Assembly (NCBI GenBank): GCA_963704995.1
Contig: CAVPIM010000010.1
Location: 62,001-126,000, forward strand
Length of the DNA stretch: 64,000 bases
Source: RYN-230 sp963704995
Lineage (GTDB): Bacteria; Actinomycetota; Actinomycetes; Streptosporangiales; Streptosporangiaceae
Direction of reading: 5' to 3'
The notes below the pieces were generated by a model that was not told the origin of the DNA, did not search any database, and saw only the letters and a list, made by a program, of their open reading frames with translations. Within the stretch, counting starts at the first letter, position 1, and every line of letters begins with the position of its first letter. Both the position numbers and the translations under genes were made by a program. Shown one piece after another: positions 25,237 through 33,622 of this stretch.

Positions 25237-25967
25237 CGGCCGGCGGCCCGGCTGGCGGTGGGGCGGCGCCCGGCGGCACGACCACGCGATGCCTGATCGC
25301 CGATGACCAGGCGATGGTGCGGGAGGGCTTCGCCGCGGTACTGGCCGCCCAGCCGGGCCTGGTGGTGGTGGGCCAGGCCGCTGACGGCGCCGACGCGGTC
25401 CGCCAGACGCGGCACCTGCGGCCCGACGTGATCCTGATGGACGTGCGGATGCCGGTGATGGACGGCCTGGAGGCCACCCGCCAGATCCTCGGCTCCGCCG
25501 CCGGCCTGGGGCAGCCGCGGGTGCTGATGCTCACCACGTTCGACCTCGACGACTACGTGTACGAGGCGTTGCGGGCCGGGGCCAGCGGCTTCCTGCTCAA
25601 GGACGCGACCGCGGCCGAACTGGTGCACGCGGTCCGCGTGGTGGCCGCTGGTGACGCCCTGCTCGCCCCCGCGGTGACCCGGCGGCTGATCGCCGACTTC
25701 GCCCGCCAGCCCCGCCCGGACCCGCCCTTCCCGGCCGCGCTCGGCACGCTCACCCACCGCGAGTCCGAGGTGCTGCGGCTGATCGCCCGGGGGCTGTCCA
25801 ACACCGAGATCAGCGACACCCTGGTCATCGCCCAGCAGACGACCAAGACCTACGTCGGCCGCATCCTGGCCAAGCTGGACCTCCGCGACCGGGCCCAGGC
25901 CGTCGTCTTCGCCTACGAAACCGGCCTCGTCACGCCCGGCGGATCAGGTCCGGCGGAACTGCGCTGA
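25233..25967 (+). CDS. NarL/LuxR-family response regulator
   Basis: A 244-residue regulator. The receiver domain has the acidic pair in LIADDQAMVREG, phospho-acceptor Asp in VILMDVRMP and Lys in FLLKDATA. The C-terminal LuxR HTH is LTHRESEVLRLIARGLSNTE. Its ATG overlaps the kinase stop codon. It is expected to bind the TCATACC repeats upstream of the kinase and the divergent ABC exporter when phosphorylated. Confidence 0.92.
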   Translation: MTAGGPAGGGAAPGGTTTRCLIADDQAMVREGFAAVLAAQPGLVVVGQAADGADAVRQTRHLRPDVILMDVRMPVMDGLEATRQILGSAAGLGQPRVLMLTTFDLDDYVYEALRAGASGFLLKDATAAELVHAVRVVAAGDALLAPAVTRRLIADFARQPRPDPPFPAALGTLTHRESEVLRLIARGLSNTEISDTLVIAQQTTKTYVGRILAKLDLRDRAQAVVFAYETGLVTPGGSGPAELR

Positions 25968-26029
25968 GACGAGCACGGCCAGCTGGAACCCAGCGCTAAG
26001 CCCGGATCCGAGGCAGCCCGGTCCATATT

Positions 26030-26047
26030 CCTTGAGATATAGCAAGG
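26030..26047. promoter_or_regulatory. AT-rich inverted repeat upstream of HTH protein
   Basis: CCTTG and CAAGG arms flank AGATATAG, in an AT-rich stretch that continues as GGGAAAAAGTATTGTGTTATC. It lies about 70 bp before the HTH gene start at 26115. It may be a promoter-operator, possibly for autoregulation by that protein. Confidence 0.35.
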
Positions 26048-26114
26048 GAAAAAGTATTGTGTTATCTGACCGGCGCAAGGGTGGTCATTGGCCACCCGCG
26101 AGGAGGTAGGGAAC

Positions 26115-26636
26115 GTGGACTGGTTCAGCGTCCATCTGGCCACTCGCGCACCCGACACCCATATCGGCGAGACGGACCTGGACGTAGCCGGGGACCGGCT
26201 GATGGACCTGCTAGCCGCGCACGATGGAGTCGTCTCCGCGGGCGGCGGAGCCTGGAGCGCCACCGTCAGCATGCAGGCCGAGCAGGCCCGGTCAGCGGCG
26301 GGCATGGGCGGGGCGCTTATCGAGGCCCGGGCGGCCGAGGCCGGATTGCCCGGATGGCCGGTCGTCCGCCTGGAGGCGGTCCGCCATGACGTACTCGAGG
26401 CCGGGAACGAACGCCCGACGCTCCCGGCCCTGGTCTCTGCTCCCGAAGCAGCGGAGATCCTGGGGGTGTCGGCCCAGCGGGTCCACGAGCTGGCCGCGGC
26501 TAACCCCCGGTTTCCTGAAGCCGTCTACGAGCTCCGGACCGGGAAGCTGTGGCTGCGCGACGCGGTCGTCGCGTTCGGTCAGCGCTGGGAGCGCAAGCCA
26601 GGACGGCCGCGCAAGGTTACTATCCTGTCCCGCTGA
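26115..26636 (+). CDS. HTH (AlpA/MerR-like) DNA-binding protein of unknown role
   Basis: A 173-residue protein starting at GTG 26115, chosen for the GGAGGTAGG ribosome site 8 bp upstream; ATG 26088 is the longer option. Residues 1-100 (DWFSVHLATRAPDTHIGETD...) resemble no family I can name. Residues about 110-165 form an excisionase/AlpA-like HTH: APEAAEILGVSAQRVHELA followed by FPEAVYELRTGKLWLRDAV, where the wing reads a residue-rich 'column'. Such modules often bind DNA as small regulators. It stands alone, with no phage genes near it. Confidence 0.65.
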   Translation: MDWFSVHLATRAPDTHIGETDLDVAGDRLMDLLAAHDGVVSAGGGAWSATVSMQAEQARSAAGMGGALIEARAAEAGLPGWPVVRLEAVRHDVLEAGNERPTLPALVSAPEAAEILGVSAQRVHELAAANPRFPEAVYELRTGKLWLRDAVVAFGQRWERKPGRPRKVTILSR

Positions 26637-26637
26637 G

Positions 26638-27495
26638 TCAAGGTCGCTGGGCCTGAGCCCTGGCGATCAAGACCTCGACGCCGTCGAGGATGCGGTCCAG
26701 GCCGAACCGGAACTCTTCCTGCTCGTCGAAGCCGGCCGGGTGGTCACCGATGCGCTCGGACCAGGCCAGCCGGTACAGCCGGGGATAGGTCCGCTCGTCG
26801 GCGAACTCGCGCAGCAGTGCCTCGTAGGTCCAGACGGGCACCGGGTGGCCGGCGTCAGTGGCCGCGGCGGCCGCCTGCGCGGCCCGGGCCGCGTCGTGGG
26901 CCATCCGCGCTTCGCTCAGTGTGTACGAGCTGAGCAGGCCGATGACCCGGAGCTTGTCCGCGTCGGCCAGGCCGGTCCCGTCCATCGCCTCCAGCCCGTG
27001 CTCCACGAACGCCAGCGAGTTGGGCGCCATCGGCGGCGCGGCCATCGGCATCTGGGTGATCCACGGATGCCGGTCGATCATCTCGCGCTGGATCATGGCC
27101 CACGTCCGCAACCGCGACCGCCAGTCCTCCCCGGTCAGCACGATGTCCTCGGCGCCCTGGGCGCTGGCGTTCCACATCAGCTGGAGTAGCTCGTCCTTGC
27201 TGGTGACGTGCCGGTACAGCGACATCGTGGTGAACCCGAGCTGCTCGGCGACGTGCGCCATGGAGACCGCGTCGAGTCCCTCGGCGTCAGCCAGCCGGAT
27301 GGCCGCCGCGACGATCGCGTCCACCGACAGGCCCGGCTTCGGCCCGCGCTGGCCCCGCCCGCGCCGGCCCCAGAGCAGGTCCAGGCCGGGGGGCAGCGGC
27401 GGGGACGGCTCCGCAGTCACGGGCTCCGCAGTCACGGGCTCCGCAGGCGTCGGCCCCGCGGCCATGGGTTCTGCGGGCATCGGCTCCTCCCTCAT
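26638..27495 (-). CDS. TetR-family repressor of ABC drug exporter
   Basis: A 285-residue TetR protein with an HTH VSMAHVAEQLGFTTMSLYRHV and a TetR_C-type ligand domain. The N-terminal 30 residues are an imperfect PAEP/TAEP repeat, encoded by a tandem 15-bp DNA repeat (about 27408-27455), and are probably disordered. It diverges from a daunorubicin-type ABC exporter, with palindromic operators between them, so it is the expected local repressor. It ends 1 bp from the convergent HTH gene. Confidence 0.87.
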   Translation of the reverse strand: MREEPMPAEPMAAGPTPAEPVTAEPVTAEPSPPLPPGLDLLWGRRGRGQRGPKPGLSVDAIVAAAIRLADAEGLDAVSMAHVAEQLGFTTMSLYRHVTSKDELLQLMWNASAQGAEDIVLTGEDWRSRLRTWAMIQREMIDRHPWITQMPMAAPPMAPNSLAFVEHGLEAMDGTGLADADKLRVIGLLSSYTLSEARMAHDAARAAQAAAAATDAGHPVPVWTYEALLREFADERTYPRLYRLAWSERIGDHPAGFDEQEEFRFGLDRILDGVEVLIARAQAQRP

Positions 27496-27554
27496 CCCGC
27501 CACCTTACGGGGGCACCGCGCCCCGGCCGGGCGCCGCGCGATACCCGCTTGACG

Positions 27555-27602
27555 TTAACTGTGTACGACGCATACGGTTCAGTGTATGACATACACAGTT
27601 AA
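27555..27602. promoter_or_regulatory. Double palindromic operator overlapping the exporter start codon
   Basis: GTGTATG-A-CATACAC (27582-27596) is a perfect 7-1-7 palindrome. GTGTACGACGCATAC (27561-27575) is a degenerate copy exactly 21 bp (two helical turns) upstream. Outer arms TTAACTGTGTA (27555-27565) and TACACAGTTAA (27592-27602) are also complementary. A -35-like TTGACG (27549-27554) and -10-like CATACG (27571-27576) would start transcription near ATG 27586, so the operator covers promoter and start codon. Confidence 0.72.
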
Positions 27603-28566
27603 GGCCGAGGGCATCGGCAAGTCCTTCGGCGGCCACACCGTCCTGGATCACGTGGACCTGGCGGCCGGGACCGGCTCGGTGCTCGCCTTGCTCGGCCCGA
27701 ACGGCGCGGGCAAGACGACGATGATCCGGATCCTGGCCACCCTGATGCGCCCCGACGCGGGGACCGCCACCATCGCCGGGCACGACCTGCGCACCGACCC
27801 GGCCGGGGTCAAGCGGTCGATCAGCCTGACCGGGCAGTTCGCCGCGGTGGACGAGGTGCTGACCGGCCGGGAGAACCTGGAGATGATGGCCCGGCTGCTC
27901 CGCCTGCCCCGGCGGGCGGCCCAGGGACGGGCCGCGGAACTGCTGGCCGAGTTCGACCTGGCCGACGCGGCTGACCGGCGGGCCGCCAAGTACTCGGGCG
28001 GCATGCGGCGGCGGCTGGACCTGGCCATCAGCATGATCGCCCGGCCCCCGCTCGTGTTCCTGGACGAGCCGACCACCGGGCTCGACCCGCGCAGCCGCGA
28101 ACAGGTCTGGAGCACGGTCCGGCGCCTGGTCGACGAGGGGGTCACGGTCTTGCTGACCACCCAGTACCTGGAGGAAGCGGATCAGCTCGCCGACACGGTC
28201 GCGGTGCTCGACCACGGCCGGGTCGTGGCCCGCGGCACCCCGGACGAGCTGAAGGCCAGGCTCGGCGCGGAGGTCGTCCGGCTCCAGTTCGCCGACCTGG
28301 CCGGCTACCAGCGGGCGCTCCGCGAGCTCGACCCGGTGCGGGCCGACGGCCGGCTGCACACCATCGACGTGGCCACCGGCGGCACGGCGCGCGAGGTCCT
28401 GCAGATCCTGGGCCGGCTTCAGCAGGCCGGCGCGCCCGCGCACAAGGTGTCCACCTACCGCCCCAGCCTGGACGACGTGTTCCTGTCGGTCACCGGCGCC
28501 GCCGACGGATCAGCCGGCATCCCCGGTTCAGCCGGCCAGCACGAAACGAAGGAGATGGCCCGATGA
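27586..28566 (+). CDS. ABC exporter ATP-binding protein (DrrA-like)
   Basis: A 326-residue ATPase. Walker A GPNGAGKTTM, Q-loop TGQFAAVDE, signature YSGGMRRRLDLAI, Walker B LVFLDEPTTGLD and switch His region replaced by TTQYLEEAD, all as in DrrA-type daunorubicin-resistance ATPases. The C-terminal 90 residues form the regulatory tail of that group. ATG 27586 lies inside the operator with no ribosome site, so a leaderless mRNA is likely. It works with the permease at 28563 and is repressed by the divergent TetR (inferred). Confidence 0.92.
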   Translation: MTYTVKAEGIGKSFGGHTVLDHVDLAAGTGSVLALLGPNGAGKTTMIRILATLMRPDAGTATIAGHDLRTDPAGVKRSISLTGQFAAVDEVLTGRENLEMMARLLRLPRRAAQGRAAELLAEFDLADAADRRAAKYSGGMRRRLDLAISMIARPPLVFLDEPTTGLDPRSREQVWSTVRRLVDEGVTVLLTTQYLEEADQLADTVAVLDHGRVVARGTPDELKARLGAEVVRLQFADLAGYQRALRELDPVRADGRLHTIDVATGGTAREVLQILGRLQQAGAPAHKVSTYRPSLDDVFLSVTGAADGSAGIPGSAGQHETKEMAR

Positions 28567-29342
28567 GCATGGCCTACGCGCTCACCGACTCGCGGGTCAT
28601 GGTCACCCGCTGCGTCCGCCGGTCGCTGCGCGACCCGGAAGCGTTCTTCACCGCGCTGATGCTGCCCGTGGTGCTGATGCTGCTGTTCGTGTACGTGTTC
28701 GGCGGCGCGTTCCACGCCGGCGGGAGCTACGCCAACTATGTGGTGCCCGGCCTGATCGTGCTGTGCGCCGGGTTCGGCGCGGGCACGACCGCCGTCGCGG
28801 TGGCCACCGACATGAGCAACGGCATCGTGGACCGGTTCCGGTCCATGCCGATCAGCGGCTCCCTGGTCCTGGTCGGCCACGTCGTGGCCAGCCTGGCCCG
28901 CAACCTCGTGGCCACCGCCCTGGTCATCGGCGTGGGCCTGGCGGTCGGCTGGCGCCCGACGGCGGGCGGGGCCGGCTGGGCCGCGGCCGCCGCCATGATC
29001 GTGTTCTTCGTGCTGGCCCTGTCCTGGCTGGCGGCCGCGGTCGGCCTGCTGGCGGGCAGCGCCGAGGCGGCGAACTCGTTCACGTTCGTCCTCATGTTCC
29101 TGCCCTACGTCAGCACGGCGTTCGTCCCGGCCCAGACCCTGCCGGGCTGGATGCGCGGGTTCGCGGAGCACCAGCCGTTCACGCCGATCGTGGAGACCAT
29201 GCGCGGCCTGTGGATGGGGCACACCTCGACCGGCGCCGCCGTGGCTCACGAAGCGTGGATCGCCTGCGCCTGGTGCGCCGGCATCCTGGCGGTGTCGCTC
29301 ACCGCGGCGTCCTGGCTGTTCCGGCACCGGACCGCGGCCTGA
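28563..29342 (+). CDS. ABC exporter permease (DrrB/ABC-2 type)
   Basis: A 259-residue permease with six hydrophobic helices. The N-terminal block VTRCVRRSLRDPEAFFTALM and the ...FVPAQTLPGWMRGFAEHQPFT segment are typical of DrrB-like ABC-2 permeases. Its ATG overlaps the ATPase stop (ATGA). Together they form a drug or lipid-like export pump. A weak hairpin (29341-29367) follows. Confidence 0.9.
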   Translation: MSMAYALTDSRVMVTRCVRRSLRDPEAFFTALMLPVVLMLLFVYVFGGAFHAGGSYANYVVPGLIVLCAGFGAGTTAVAVATDMSNGIVDRFRSMPISGSLVLVGHVVASLARNLVATALVIGVGLAVGWRPTAGGAGWAAAAAMIVFFVLALSWLAAAVGLLAGSAEAANSFTFVLMFLPYVSTAFVPAQTLPGWMRGFAEHQPFTPIVETMRGLWMGHTSTGAAVAHEAWIACAWCAGILAVSLTAASWLFRHRTAA

Positions 29343-29346
29343 GGGC

Positions 29347-29545
29347 TCAGGGCCGGCCGGCGCCCTCCTGGCGGAGGCGGGCGGTGAACGTGCGCCAGGC
29401 GGCGGGGGTGAAGGTCAGCGCGGGGCCGGCCGGGTCCTTGGAGTCGCGGACGGCGACCACGCCGGGCAGGTTGACCGCGACCTCCACGCAGTTCCCGGTT
29501 CCCGCTGGCGGATGCCTTGCGCCAGGCGGCGCGGCTCAGGTCCAT
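29347..29545 (-). pseudogene. DUF397 protein, frameshifted
   Basis: ATG 29545 gives MDLSRAAWRKASASGN. After an extra base near 29494-29502 (a repeat of GGGAAC blocks) the other frame reads GNCVEVAVNLPGVVAVRDSKDPAGPALTF and the usual C-terminus WRTFTARLR, ending at 29347. Repaired, it is a normal 65-residue DUF397 protein, a partner commonly encoded after XRE-DUF5753 regulators in Streptomyces and relatives. Its start overlaps the end of the XRE gene. The total length (199 nt) confirms a +1 insertion. Confidence 0.7.
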
Positions 29546-30376
29546 GTGTCTCTCACCTCAGCGATCAGGTCGAGCGAGGCCCGCGGGGGCAGGGCCTCTG
29601 CCCGCAGGGTATCGAAAACCTGGGCGCAGGCCTTGACGATCTCCGGGTGGTCGGCGATCTGCCCGCCGGCCGCAGTGTCGAGATAGGCGATTCCGGGGCG
29701 TCACGGAACTCGGCAATGACAAACGGGCCGCCCACGCCGACATGAGCACCTGTCGAGGCTGGCACTACGAGCACTTTGATCTTGGGTTTCTGTGCGGCGT
29801 CCAGGAGATGTGCGAGCTGGGCATCGCATGGATTGCCGGCCCGCCAACCGGGCGACGCAGCGCCCTCTCATCCATGATCGCCCACAGCATCGGCGGATCC
29901 TGCCGGGCCAAGATCTGCTGACGCTCGATGCGGGCGTCTACTTGCTGTTCGATTTCCTCGTCGGTGGCGTCGGGCAGTACCCCGCGCAGAATGGCTCGGG
30001 CGTAGTCGGCTGTCTGGAGCAGGCCCGGGATAAGTGCCAGCTCCCAGGACCGCAGCGACAGCGCCTCACGCTCGATGCTCGGCCATTCCCGGAACCACGG
30101 CGGCCAGACCTGCCGGTGCAGCTGATCCCTCAGGTGTGCCCGCAACCGCAGCAGCGCGCCGCCGGTCCCCAGCTCGTCAACCATGTCGCAGCGGGCGGTG
30201 AAGTCCTCGGTCGGCATCCGCCGCGCGGTCTCCACCGCGCCGACCAGGGCGGCCGAGTAGCCGATCCGCTCGCCGAGCTGTTCCTGGCTCAGCCCCGCGG
30301 CCGTGCGGTAGTGGCGCAGTTCCGCGCCGAACAGCGCGAGCGGGCTCGCGCCTGCCTCAGGGTCCCGTAACGCCAT
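29536..30376 (-). pseudogene. XRE regulator with DUF5753 domain, two frameshifts
   Basis: ATG 30376 opens an HTH (AAGLSQEQLGERIGYSAALV), then a DUF5753 domain (WPPWFREWPSIEREALSLRSWE, ELALIPGLLQTADYARAIL). The frame fails near 29830; a second frame carries VLVVPASTGAHVGVGGPFVI and EFRDAPES, and a third, from about 29690, AAGGQIADHPEIVKACAQVF to LDLIAEVRDTWT and stop at 29536. Two single-base losses explain the pattern (841 nt, 2 short of a multiple of 3). Repaired length is about 280 residues, normal for the family. It precedes the RsbW-like gene at 30534 in the usual three-gene association. Confidence 0.72.
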
Positions 30377-30533
30377 CGAGTTCCTCCTCCGCGTGCGTCC
30401 CTACCGCGCCCTACAACCGCGCGGGCTGATCTGACCGGTTCGCTGACCGTGCGCACTCCCTAGCGCCTCGTAGGCAGATAACGAAAACCTAGTCCGGGCC
30501 AGCCCTTCGCGACCCACGAGATTGGAGGCCCGG

Positions 30534-31088
30534 ATGTCAACGCGTGCCGCCGCCCGCGTTCCGGCCCGGTCCAGCGCCATGGCCGGGCCGGCCGCCCCCG
30601 CCATGACCCTGGCCCAGCTCGCCGGTCAGGGTGCGCGGCTGGTGGCCAGCCCGCGGCGGCGGGTCTTTCCCGGCCGCCCGGACCAGGTCCGCCAGGCCCG
30701 CCGGTTCGTGGCCCGGGCCCTGGCGGGCTGCCCGGCGGCCGACGACGCGGTGCTCTGCGTGTCCGAGCTGGCCAGCAACGCGATCCAGCACACCCGCTCC
30801 GGCCAGGGCGGCCGGTTCCAGGTCCTGGTCTGGCGGGGCCGCGCCTCGGCCTGTGTGGCGGTCATCGACGAGGGCGCACCGCACGGCCCCGCGCCCCGGG
30901 CGCCCGGGCCGGAGGACCTGGCCGAATCCGGTCACGGGCTGCGCGTGGTCACCGACCTCGCGGCCCGCTGGGGCCAGCAGGAACTCGGCCTGGCCGGCTT
31001 ACCGGGCCGCGCCGTCTGGTTCCAGCTGGCCTGGCCCCCTGATTCACTACCGGGTGCCGCAGCAGGCCACGTCCGCCCCGTCCGGTGA
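30534..31088 (+). CDS. RsbW/SpoIIAB-like ATP-binding regulatory protein
   Basis: A 184-residue GHKL ATPase-domain protein of the anti-sigma or serine/threonine kinase type. The N-box is ELASNAIQHT and the G-box is ESGHGLRVVTDLA; the lid is short. The ATG follows GGAGG by 5 bp. It diverges from the XRE/DUF397 pair, a frequent arrangement in Streptomyces-type genomes, where such proteins are part of developmental or signalling conservons. A close paralogue lies at 37561. Confidence 0.82.
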   Translation: MSTRAAARVPARSSAMAGPAAPAMTLAQLAGQGARLVASPRRRVFPGRPDQVRQARRFVARALAGCPAADDAVLCVSELASNAIQHTRSGQGGRFQVLVWRGRASACVAVIDEGAPHGPAPRAPGPEDLAESGHGLRVVTDLAARWGQQELGLAGLPGRAVWFQLAWPPDSLPGAAAGHVRPVR

Positions 31089-31352
31089 CGCCCCGTTCAG
31101 AAAGTCCGTGCGGCGGCCTTCCCCGGGGCGGGGAGAAGCCTGCGGAACTCGGCGGCCAGGGCGGCGGCCCCGTCCTGCAGGGCGCTGATGCCGGGGCCAC
31201 CCCGCGGCATCCAGCCCCCACACCAGCGGCCCGGGGCCGGACCGCGCCCGGGCGAACCGCGAGGCGAACGTGTCAGCCACGGCCCCATCCTCGCGCATCA
31301 CGGACGGGCGGGGGCCGCCGAAAACCAGGCGGTGCCCGCAGGGGTGATCCCC

Positions 31353-31358
31353 TATCCT
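31353..31358 (+). promoter_or_regulatory. -10 box of a leaderless proS promoter
   Basis: TATCCT lies 6 bp before GTG 31365, so the RNA would begin at or near the start codon. There is no ribosome site and no clear -35 box. About 270 bp separate this gene from the preceding one. Confidence 0.4.
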
Positions 31359-31364
31359 CTGGGC

Positions 31365-32804
31365 GTGGCGCACGATGAACGCGGAGTAACCGCGCAGAGC
31401 GAGGACTTCTCGGCCTGGTACAACGAGGTCGTCTTCAAGGCCGAGCTGGTGGACCGCGGCCCGGTCCGGGGCACGATGGTGATCCGGCCCTACGGATACC
31501 GGATGTGGGAGCTGCTGCAGGCCGACATCGACCGGCGGATCAAGGAGACCGGTCACGTCAACGCCTACTTCCCGCTGCTGATCCCGCAGAGCTACCTGCA
31601 GCGCGAGGCCGAGCACGTCGAGGGTTTCGCGCCGGAGCTGGCCGTCGTCACCCACGCCGGCGGCAAGGAGCTGGAGGAGCCGCTGATCGTCCGCCCGACC
31701 TCGGAGACGATCATCGGCGAGATGATGGCCAAGTGGATCGGCTCGCACCGGGATCTGCCGTTGCTGCTCAACCAGTGGGCCAACGTGGTCCGCTGGGAGA
31801 TGCGGCCGCGGATGTTCCTGCGCACCACCGAGTTCCTGTGGCAGGAGGGTCACACCGCGCACGCCGATGAGGCGGATGCCATGCGGGAGACCCTGCTCGC
31901 GCTGGGCCTCTACGAGCAGGTGTCCAGGGACATGGCCGCCATGCCGGTGATCGCGGGGGAGAAGACGGCGGGCGAGCGGTTCCCCGGCGCCAGGCGGACC
32001 TACACGGTCGAGGCGATGATGCGCGACGGGCGGGCCCTGCAGTCCGGCACGTCGCACTACATGGGCACGAACTTCGCCCAGGCCTTCAGCATCCAGTACG
32101 CCGCGGAGAGCGGCGAGCTGGAGCTGTGCCACACCACGTCATGGGGCATGAGCGCCCGCATGATCGGCGGAGTGATCATGACCCACGGGGACGACAAGGG
32201 CCTCGTCCTGCCGCCGCGGCTGGCCCCCTACCAGGTGGTGATCGTCCCGATCGGCCGCGGCGAGTCGGCCGATCAGGTGCTGCCGCCCGCCCGGGAACTC
32301 GCGGCCCGGCTGCTCGGCGCCGGTATCCGCACGCACGTGGACGACCGGCCGCAGCTCTCCCCAGGGTTCAAGTTCAACGACTGGGAAATGCGCGGCGTCC
32401 CGATCCGGCTGGAACTCGGGCCGCGGGACCTGGCGGCGGGCACGGCGCTGATGGCCACCCGGCTGGGCCACGAGAAGACGCCGGTCCCGCTGGACTCCGC
32501 CCCGGCCCGGCTCAGCTCCGAGCTGACCGCCTTCCAGGACCTGCTGCTGCGGCGGGCGACCGAGTTCCGCGATCAGCGGACCGTCACGGCGGACACCTGG
32601 GACGAGTTCGCAGCGGCGGTCGCGGCCGGCTGGGCCCGGGCCCTGCACTGCAGCTCGCCCGGGTGCGAGGACGACATCAAGGCCGCCACGTCCGCCACGC
32701 CGCGCGTCATCCCCGCCGGCGGCCAGCCGGAGCAGGGGACCTGCATCCGGTGCGGTCAGCCGTCCGCCTACGGCACCCGCGTCATCTTCGGCCGCGCCTA
32801 CTAG
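31365..32804 (+). CDS. proS: Prolyl-tRNA synthetase, archaeal/eukaryotic type
   Basis: A 479-residue class II synthetase charging tRNA-Pro. The core includes VRPTSETIIGEMMAKW, the motif 2 region RWEMRPRMFLRTTEFLWQEGH and a C-terminal anticodon domain. The protein lacks the bacterial editing (INS) insertion and ends with a Cys-rich tail (CSSPGCE ... CIRCGQ) and aromatic Tyr, as in archaeal-type ProRS. GTG 31365 was chosen because homology begins at TAQSEDFSAWYNEVV and a -10 box is just upstream. The frame is open to 31188 with unmatched sequence. A second bacterial-type ProRS may exist elsewhere. Confidence 0.94.
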   Translation: MAHDERGVTAQSEDFSAWYNEVVFKAELVDRGPVRGTMVIRPYGYRMWELLQADIDRRIKETGHVNAYFPLLIPQSYLQREAEHVEGFAPELAVVTHAGGKELEEPLIVRPTSETIIGEMMAKWIGSHRDLPLLLNQWANVVRWEMRPRMFLRTTEFLWQEGHTAHADEADAMRETLLALGLYEQVSRDMAAMPVIAGEKTAGERFPGARRTYTVEAMMRDGRALQSGTSHYMGTNFAQAFSIQYAAESGELELCHTTSWGMSARMIGGVIMTHGDDKGLVLPPRLAPYQVVIVPIGRGESADQVLPPARELAARLLGAGIRTHVDDRPQLSPGFKFNDWEMRGVPIRLELGPRDLAAGTALMATRLGHEKTPVPLDSAPARLSSELTAFQDLLLRRATEFRDQRTVTADTWDEFAAAVAAGWARALHCSSPGCEDDIKAATSATPRVIPAGGQPEQGTCIRCGQPSAYGTRVIFGRAY

Positions 32805-32840
32805 GCTCGAGGAGAATTCGGCCTGCCAGGGGGGAACATC

Positions 32841-33548
32841 GTGCCCAGCGTGACTGTCGAGCGGATCGCCCTCGTCCAAGCCCACATAACCGAGGCGGTC
32901 ACCAGGACCTCCGCCAGCAGCACCGTGCCCGGGCCGGAACAGGACAGGCTGTTAGCTCAGGGTTGCGCCGAGGCATGTGACCTGCTGAAGGACTGGCTGG
33001 CCGACGCCTGGTGGGACCAGGCCCGCCCCGCAAGTGACACGCCCATCAGGGACCTGGTGCCCACCCAGAAGGAGCTGGCCAGCTTTCTGGGCCCGGCGCT
33101 GAAGGATGCCCTGGCCCGGGCCAGCCAGAGCGGGGTAGTGGTCCCGGAGTCGCTCGTGGACGAAGCGCGCGAGAAGGTCGCGGCCACGGCCCGGCGCTTT
33201 CCCCGGATGGGGCGCCAGCAGTTGTTCAGCCAGGCGGCTGACCGGGTGAAGTCCCTTCAGGCGGAAGTGTGCGGGCTGGCGAGCCAGATCCGCGCCGCGT
33301 CACGTCCCGCCGAGAGTCCGGCCTGGCGGCGGAAGGCACGCAAAGCACTCGGCAAGGTCAGGGGGCTACTCCTGGCGGTGACCCTGGCCATGGCGGGGGC
33401 CGGTCCTCATGCCGTCGCTCACAACGCCGTCGAGTGGGGCGACGCGACGGTCCGGGCGGTCGAGGTGATCACTGTTCATTACATCGCTGACCGGGCCGAG
33501 CCGGGCCTGCGGGTAGCCCCGCCCTACTCGGGACCGCGAATCCACTGA
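32841..33548 (+). CDS. Hypothetical protein with one membrane segment
   Basis: A 235-residue protein starting at GTG 32841, 36 bp after proS. The first 150 residues are helical and soluble in character (QAHITEAVTRTSAS..., TQKELASFLGPALKDAL). Residues about 180-200 (VRGLLLAVTLAMAGAGPHAV) are a likely transmembrane segment, leaving a short C-terminal outside. No known family is recognised. It converges on the ATPase gene at 33623, and a perfect hairpin separates them. It may be an effector or partner of the cassette opposite, but nothing more than proximity supports this. Confidence 0.55.
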   Translation: MPSVTVERIALVQAHITEAVTRTSASSTVPGPEQDRLLAQGCAEACDLLKDWLADAWWDQARPASDTPIRDLVPTQKELASFLGPALKDALARASQSGVVVPESLVDEAREKVAATARRFPRMGRQQLFSQAADRVKSLQAEVCGLASQIRAASRPAESPAWRRKARKALGKVRGLLLAVTLAMAGAGPHAVAHNAVEWGDATVRAVEVITVHYIADRAEPGLRVAPPYSGPRIH

Positions 33549-33557
33549 GCACCGGAT

Positions 33558-33576
33558 GGCCCGCGGGGCGCGGGCC
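33558..33576. terminator. Bidirectional hairpin between convergent genes
   Basis: GGCCCGCG-GGG-CGCGGGCC is a perfect 8-bp stem with a 3-base loop, 10 bp after one stop codon and 47 bp from the convergent gene. It is probably a terminator for both. Confidence 0.65.
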
Positions 33577-33622
33577 TGCGCCGGGACGTTCCGCACCGGG
33601 GTGACCGCTGGGCCCGCGCCGT

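Noticed and set aside
31097..31288. Minus-strand ORF with a faint OMP decarboxylase-like N-terminus (frame with FASRFARARSGPGPLVWGLD)
   Set aside because: Only a few residues are suggestive, the frame changes almost at once, and the region lies between two plus-strand genes. Chance in GC-rich sequence is more likely.
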